Origin: Paramecium tetraurelia
Taxonomy: Eukaryota > Ciliophora > Oligohymenophorea > Peniculida > Parameciidae
DNA length: 64,000 nucleotides
Direction: 5' to 3'
NCBI RefSeq assembly: GCF_000165425.1
Contig: NW_001799055.1
Location: 127,804 to 191,803, forward strand
Shown here: piece by piece, positions 58,414 to 64,000 of the stretch
Position numbering within the stretch: the stretch's first letter is position 1
Layout of the letters: each line of letters opens with the position of its first letter
Notes under the pieces: generated by a model
What the model saw: only the letters and a program-made list of their open reading frames with translations
What the model was told of the DNA's origin: nothing
Databases searched by the model: none
Program-made: the position numbers and the translations under genes

Positions 58414-60534
58414 TCAATTCTAAAATAATTTTTATACTTTTAAAAAGAATTCTTTGGTTGTTTCAATGTTCTCTTAGTGATGCTCAACTTAGGATTCAAT
58501 AATTCCAGCAAATGTAGATTCGTATTCTTTAAGCTTGACTGATCCATCCTCTAGAATTATGTTTGGTTGCAATTCCAATCTTCTTGGGAACTTATTTTAA
58601 ATAAAAATGCTTCTATAATTGAGGAACTAGTCATTAACATCAGCCAAATTACTGAAGAATTGAACACCTTCATTTCCTGCTCCTATGGACTTGAAGACCT
58701 GCAAGTGTAATATTAAGTTAGAAATGGCTTTCTTACCAGTTGTGTATAATTTAGATTAATCAAATTTAACGTGCAGATATGGTTTACCGTTTAATTGAGT
58801 TTCTGTGATTTTGATAATGTCTGGGTCCTCTCTAATTAGAGATTACAAGATGACATTTCTAGATAATGAATGTGCTTAGCCCCATTTCTTTTATTCTGGA
58901 TTATAAAATTCCAATCCTTAAATAGCTCTATAAACTATAGAGATCCACCCTGCAAAAACAATTTCCTTTCTTTCTTCTTCTGATCTGTTTGGTAACATCA
59001 ATTTCACTACATCATCATAAGTTGTCAAATATAATGCAGTAGCATCAGCCTTACATTCTTCCATGGCTCCTGAGAATTCTCCAAATTTGCCATGCCATTA
59101 TTCTCCAGGATTGTAGTATGAATCAACTTTCTTGTTTGTCAATGGATTGACTGTATTTTCAAGATTGAAATTTAAATTTCCCTCCTTATCTTTCATGAAG
59201 ACTTTACCTGCACCATGACCTATCAATTCATGAAGAGCAATAACTAAGAAAATAGCTTCTGTTTAATATTTATAGAATATCTCTTATTCCGCTTGATCCA
59301 AGAAGTTCATGGATTCCTTTGACAATTTTCCTAATGCATTGCCTATATTAACATTCTTAAACCCTTCTGTTTATCTAATATCATCATAATTAGGTATGTT
59401 GATACCCGAAGGTGTACCAGAAGTAGCAAAGGCCAGAACTTCTAATGAAGTGAAATCTGGTCTTTTATATACATCAACTTCAAATTCTTTTGGCCATGGT
59501 AAATACTTAATGATATCTTCAGCCTTGTCAACTAATCCATTTAAGAGAGCACTTTCTTCTTTGTTAACTACAGCCACAAAGCCTTCCCATTCAGCACGAA
59601 CTTTAAGTGGATCCAAATAGGTCTCAATGAACCCAATGTTAGTTTCAATGGCAGGTCCTTTATCCTTGATCCAATGTCTCTATGATTATTTATGCAATTC
59701 GACATCTCCACTCTTGAAATGTTCAATGTATGCCTATATCATGTTCTTTTGATTATCATTCGAAGCATATTGGAGAGCAGCTGTCAGATGAGTTACGACG
59801 CTATTAAGAAAAGGAGCGAAATCTCCATAAACCAATTTGACTTTGTGGTGATGTACTTCTCCTAGATCCTTCTCACCTTCATTAACGGAGGCTACTAACA
59901 CATGGATTTCATCTCCAACCTTAACAACTCTTGTGTTTAATTCAGATACTCCCTAAGCAATCAAGTATTTGTCGACAGCCTCCAACAATTCCCCACTCAA
60001 ATTATTACTATAATATGAATTTGAACCGTTCTTATCTTATAAATCAATCAATCCATATGGTTTTTCGTAATTGTAGATATATTTACGAATACTATCCCAA
60101 ACTTAATCAACTTAATATCCTGGAGATGTTGTAATGAATTGTTCAAACTTCTCCTAACTTACCTCAGGTACGAATTTGGAATCTCCAAAATTTTTGAAGT
60201 TGCCACAATTTTATAGAACAGCAGCAATATAGACAAATAATTATTGAACTTCGTCTTCACTCCACCCATTCTATAATAAACGCACTCTCACAGCTTAGGG
60301 TTTCTCAGTTGAAAAGATCTTATGGAAAATGTAGAACAAACCTGGTGACTCATAAGATCTTTGGAAGAAACAAATTTTTGCTCCTTCCCAAGAGGCTCTT
60401 GCAAAATGATATGCATAGAGTTTTTCGTCTTCATTAAGGCCCTATTGGATTCTTGATATATTTCATACCTTAAAACCTGGACTAACAAACTAATTAATTG
60501 GGGAGTTCACTTAAATGACAGGAGCTTGATTCAT
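58414..60534 (-). CDS. DPP3: Dipeptidyl peptidase III (M49 metallopeptidase)
   Basis: Zinc exopeptidase that removes dipeptides from the N-terminus of short peptides; 697 aa, one 27-nt intron (60442-60468) containing in-frame TGA. The metal-binding M49 motif is HELIGH near residue 424 (family consensus HELLGH), within [15 protein letters not shown]. The third ligand motif EECKAD lies near residue 482. Other conserved parts are [10 protein letters not shown] near the N-terminus and [17 protein letters not shown]. Length is slightly shorter than human DPP3. Cytosolic enzyme, no signal peptide. Confidence 0.96.
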
Positions 60535-60620
60535 AATTTATTTTTTTCACTTTAAGATTCAGTCGTAGTGATATATATAAAAACAAAAAAAATACATAAG
60601 TATAATTAATTAATATATTT

Positions 60621-61049
60621 ATGTCGGAGGAATAGGCAGTTGATTTTACCTTTAGTAGTTTGCTACCTACAGCAGAGAAGTTAATGACATGGCTTACATA
60701 CTCAACTGTAATTGGTTTAATATCGTTTCCCTTGATTGCATTGACCATTGACCAATAATTGTATTAAAAGTGATCTATATGCAGTGCTATTCATTTTTGG
60801 ATCTTGACTTTACTTAATGCAGGATTGTTATTCACTTTGCTTTATTTGAAGGGCCAACTTAGTTAAATTGAAAGAGAGAAAAAAGAATTCACCTAAGATG
60901 AATCCAAAAAGCCTTAAAAGAAGAAGAAGTCTCTGGAAAATGAAAAGGATAAGGTTGCTTAGAAGGCAAAGAAGGAATCATAAAAAAATAATACAAAGAA
61001 TTTTAATAAATCATTAGGAAAGTAGAAATCATTCCAATAAAGAAAATGA
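60621..61049 (+). CDS. Small two-helix membrane protein with Lys-rich tail (134 aa)
   Basis: 134 aa with one 24-nt intron (60761-60784) that carries an in-frame TGA. Two hydrophobic helices are predicted, LMTWLTYSTVIGLISFPLIAL and ILTLLNAGLLFTLLYL, separated by a short loop. A strongly basic cytosolic tail follows, full of Lys and Gln (KKPQKKKKSL). Topology and tail resemble small ER membrane proteins that touch ribosomes or membranes, but no family is recognised. It is divergent from DPP3 with 86 nt between start codons. Confidence 0.65.
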
Positions 61050-61080
61050 CTTAGTTGTTGTAAATAACATTATAATAAAA

Positions 61081-62200
61081 TCAATTAGGATGTACAATTT
61101 TTTCAATAATTTATGAATCTTCTACTTAAAGACAATCAACCTCTGCAATTGTTTTAACTTCGCCTTCATCTTTTTAGTCCCTTTATATATTTATACTAAT
61201 AATTATACTTGTCCTCCAAATTATCCACTTCAGGCATCAATCTCACAGGTTTCTTACATTTAATTTAATCTGGGACACTTCCTGTATGAAGCACAGTGAC
61301 ACCAAAGGTTCTATTAGCAAATAGTTTCTCAAATGATTGGATTTCAAAGATATCATCATAAAATTAGGTTGATTCCAAAAGGGCTGGTTAAACCAACACA
61401 ATGGGATCAGTGATGTTTGAGGAAGCTAGATAGTAAAGTAGGCCTTGAGATTTGTCCTAGAAGGCAACATAATTCTTTTTGATTGATTTTCCATCAAGCA
61501 ATGTGTTCTCTATAAATGATTAAAAATCTTTAAAAGCAGGATGGAATTCTTGGTTGTGTAATAAGAAGTAGTCTTCAAATTTGACCACTGTATAGTTGAG
61601 ATTTAGGAATGGTTCTAATTTAAACAGGTTATCATCAGAAACATACAGTATTCCTGCAGAGTCTGGATGATGAATCAAAATGTAGGGTATTTCAAACTGG
61701 GAATGGGAACTATTTTTTGGTTTATAGATGTTTGAGACTATGGTATTATTCTTAGATGTGCAAAATTGGCCATTTGATTCTTTGCATTCCTCCACACAAG
61801 TTCCATTGAGGGAGAGATGGTAAGTTGGTTCACAAACAGAACAATAGGACGATTTTTCAACACTTAAGTAGCATCCAATGGGATTAGGTTCGCAGCCTTA
61901 TTTAGTCCATGAGTGTTGTCGGTTGCATCCGAATGTAGTTTTGGTAGCATATTCAGCATGGATGGTGATTGGTGATTCATATGTAAGGTAGAAATAAAAT
62001 AAGCCTGCAAAGAAGCAAAAGACTGCGAAGTAGAGGGACTTTTTGGTTGGCTGATCTTTTTGTTTACGATTCTATAAGCCTGTAGTTTCTAAACCTGGTC
62101 TCATATAGTTGTCGTCATCATCTAAGTCATCTAAATATATAGAATGGGTACCTGGCCCTTCAACTTCGAGTGGACCACGAAATTAAATGGATTCTGTCAT
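61081..62200 (-). CDS. Type II membrane protein with Cys-rich ectodomain
   Basis: 363 aa if a 28-nt intron at 61181-61208 is removed, which gives an acidic C-terminal tail ending at TGA 61081-61083. Without that splice the protein would end at 61166-61168 after 344 aa. The N-terminal cytosolic part is acidic (LDDLDDDDNY). One membrane helix lies near residues 55-75 (LYFAVFCFFAGLFYFYL). The ectodomain has closely spaced Cys (TFGCNRQHSW, GCYLSVEKSSYCSVC, CVEECKESNGQFC) and several N-x-S/T sites. The family is not recognised. Its start codon lies 11 nt from the divergent coiled-coil gene's start. Confidence 0.7.
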
Positions 62201-62211
62201 TAATTTATTTA

Positions 62212-62947
62212 ATGTCAAATCAATAGCAACTGAAAGAAGAGTTACAGTTGTATAGATCTTAATTAAGCAAATTGAGTGTGGAGAGAGATTAGGTATTGAT
62301 CATATTGTCTAAATAGACAGTGTTTGAACTAAATAAAGTGATTAGATTAGTCGAGAGATTGCAGATTAAAATTACAGAAAAGGATGCCGAGATATTGATG
62401 CTGCATACCTAATTGGATGAGTAGGAAAAATATCATTAAATACAATTGGAATAAGTCAAGTAAGTAATCTGTAAGATGAAATAAAAGATAGCATTATGAG
62501 TATTTGAAGGAAAGTGCAATTGTTAGACTCAAGTCTGAAATGAATTTTGATTCTGAGATCATGACCAAGGAAATTCAGGAGACTAAGCAGTTGTACTAAG
62601 AAATCTTGGTAATGGAAGCCAAGCGGAAGTCATCCTGTTCTTAGGAGGAGACTCATTGTCAATCCATTAATGATTACTAGAAACTCTTTACTGAGAAATA
62701 AGAATTATAGCAATTGGTTGATAAACTGTAGAGGGTGAAGGATAGTTAGGAATGTGATCAATCTGATGAGCTCATCTAGGAGATACAATATTTACGTGAA
62801 TAACTGTAGAAATTGTACAACTTTATCCTTATATCTAGAACCATTGAATTAGAAACTGCCAAATAGACCATAAATGTTCTCCAAGTTCAAATTCTTAAAT
62901 AGTAAGATTTATTGAAAGAATACTACTCTAACGACTTTCAGGGGTGA
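62212..62947 (+). CDS. Coiled-coil protein of unknown function (about 235 aa)
   Basis: Model with one 28-nt intron (62460-62487); 235 aa. Nearly the whole protein is a predicted coiled coil rich in Glu, Gln, Lys and Leu (VIRLVERLQIKITEKDAEI; DELIQEIQYLREQLQKLY). Without the splice the frame stops soon after residue 90. A second candidate 24-nt intron at 62293-62316 is in frame and carries no TGA, so I treat it as coding. No motor or enzymatic domain is seen. It lies between the type II membrane gene (divergent) and eIF3b (same strand, 51 nt downstream). Confidence 0.7.
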
Positions 62948-62998
62948 TTCATCTGAATTAATTTTCCCATTTCTATAATAAAAATTTAATTTGAGATT

Positions 62999-64000
62999 AT
63001 GAGCCAATTACAAGACTTAATTGATTTTTCTAATGAGGGTTTACCTTAAGAATATTTGAAAAAAGCATGCGAAGAATTTGAAAAGGCAAACAAAGATGTC
63101 TTGGTTGACTAACCTAAATCAAATTTTATTTCCAATCTTAGTATCCTTCTCATTGGATTGCCAAAAGTCAAAGATGAAATGAAACAAAAACTTATTACAG
63201 CACTCAAAGGATTTCTTAAGAAGAATAATTACATCTAATTTGTTGACATTGAACTGAATAATTTGGGTCAGGCTCTCCTATCATATGATAATGAAGATCA
63301 AGCTCAATAGGCAGTAGAACAAATTAACAATCAAAATTTTGATGCAAAACATTAATTGCTAGCTTTTACTTAGAAATAAATTAATACTATTAATGAAACT
63401 AAAGAATATATCCCAATTATTTTGAAATCCAGATAAGAATTGTTAGCATTTCATAAGGATCCAAGAGCAGCAGTCACAATCATTTAAGAAAAGTCCAAAC
63501 TCTCACTCAAATGGTTGAATCCCCTGGAGAAGAAGTTAGAAGATAATGTCAATGAAAAGAAATTGCCACCATATGACAAATTGCAATGGTCACCTCTAGG
63601 ATAATATTTGGTTTTATTCACAGAAAATGAATTCAGTCTCTACGGTGCCTAAGATATGGAATTATTACACAAATTTGAACACAAGAGAGTATCTGAATTG
63701 TTATTCAGTCCAGATGAACTATATGTGATAAGTTATGATGGATTATAAGTAAAAATAGTTAATTTATATTTAAGCAATTTATTATTTGGAATATTAGAGA
63801 AGAGAGACAATTGAGATAGATTGTATAGGAACAATCCTCCATCAATTCTTTCAAGTTTAGAAAAGATAATAAGTTGTTAGCCTTCTAAGCACAAGACGAG
63901 ATTCAATTTTATGAAGCCCCAGAGTTCTATCAAAAAACTCAATTAAATCGTAAAGCTGTTGGAGTTAAACAAATTGAATGGGTTCCATAGACTAACTATT
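62999..64000 (+). CDS. EIF3B: Translation initiation factor eIF3 subunit B, 5' part
   Basis: Scaffold subunit of eIF3; incomplete, cut by the right edge after about 325 codons. One intron at 63749-63774 (26 nt) is removed. The N-terminal part contains an RRM-like fold (SILLIGLPKVKDEMKQKL; QALLSYDNEDQAQQAVEQI). The propeller begins with PPYDKLQWSPLGQYLVLFTE, SELLFSPDELYVISYDG and the family mark FIIWNIREERQLR, matching IIIWDIRTGKxLR of eIF3b. Further blades must lie beyond 64000. Confidence 0.93.

Noticed and set aside
62293..62316. Candidate 24-nt intron in the coiled-coil gene
   Set aside because: Same reason: in frame and without TGA.
1..64000. Search by eye for tRNA, rRNA, CRISPR arrays, insertion sequences and telomere repeats
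   Set aside because: None was recognised; no G/C-rich cloverleaf blocks, spaced direct repeats, transposase motifs or C4A2/C3A3 runs were seen.

Overview
The window reads as macronuclear DNA of a ciliate, almost certainly Paramecium. Three independent signs agree. First, long reading frames appear only when TAA and TAG are read as glutamine and TGA is the sole stop; RPS2, RPL13A, RRP4 and DPP3 all carry in-frame TAA/TAG. Second, genes are interrupted by about 65 tiny introns of 19-34 nt, nearly all GTA...TAG/AAG/CAG with a mode near 25 nt. Third, the DNA is very AT-rich, genes are tightly packed on both strands, and a trichocyst matrix protein is present. All gene models were built by hand with the ciliate code. 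The complete spliced models were checked for length divisible by three; the Sec14-like relic is the exception and does not form one frame. I saw no rRNA, tRNA, CRISPR array, insertion sequence or telomere repeat.

Layout. 1-11 kb: a giant USP9X/FAF-type deubiquitinase that runs off the left edge, a mitochondrial carrier, a small unknown gene, an EEF1A-methyltransferase-like gene, and a divergent cyclin / AGC-kinase pair. 12-16.2 kb: ribosomal proteins uS5 (RPS2) and uL13 (RPL13A) flank a PhoD-like phosphatase and a CFAP97-like gene. 16.6-22.3 kb: small unknown minus-strand genes surround a DNAAF1 (LRRC50) homologue. 23-32.2 kb: a second AGC kinase, a SHIPPO/STPGR-type protein, two unknowns, an acylated MORN-repeat protein and an ankyrin protein. 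32.5-35.7 kb: a mini CxxC protein, a secreted Cys-rich protein, a TRAPP subunit and a coiled-coil protein.

35.9-41.7 kb: one 1,877-residue secreted protein made of repeated Ig-like/CNA-B-like modules. 41.8-46.2 kb: a three-repeat Myb factor with a polyglutamine tail, a CDGSH iron-sulphur protein with an altered ligand, and a C2-domain membrane protein. 46.2-55.4 kb: a PHPT1-type phosphohistidine phosphatase, a cyclic-nucleotide-binding K+ channel, a RhoGEF with a C-terminal FERM module, a frame-broken Sec14-like gene, and an ER-lumenal protein ending in KDEL. 55.8-64 kb: RRP4, a trichocyst matrix protein, dipeptidyl peptidase III, two membrane proteins, a coiled-coil gene and the 5' part of eIF3b, cut by the right edge.

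Functional reading. No operon-like single system is evident, as expected for a ciliate chromosome. There is a loose concentration of cilium/cortex genes (DNAAF1, CFAP97-like, STPGR, MORN, possibly the channel) and of secretory-pathway genes (TRAPP, KDEL protein, trichocyst protein, surface-type Cys-rich protein). The most unusual items are the giant modular secreted protein, the IQ-DH-PH-FERM RhoGEF, the CDGSH protein with Cys replacing the ligand His, and the broken Sec14 gene.
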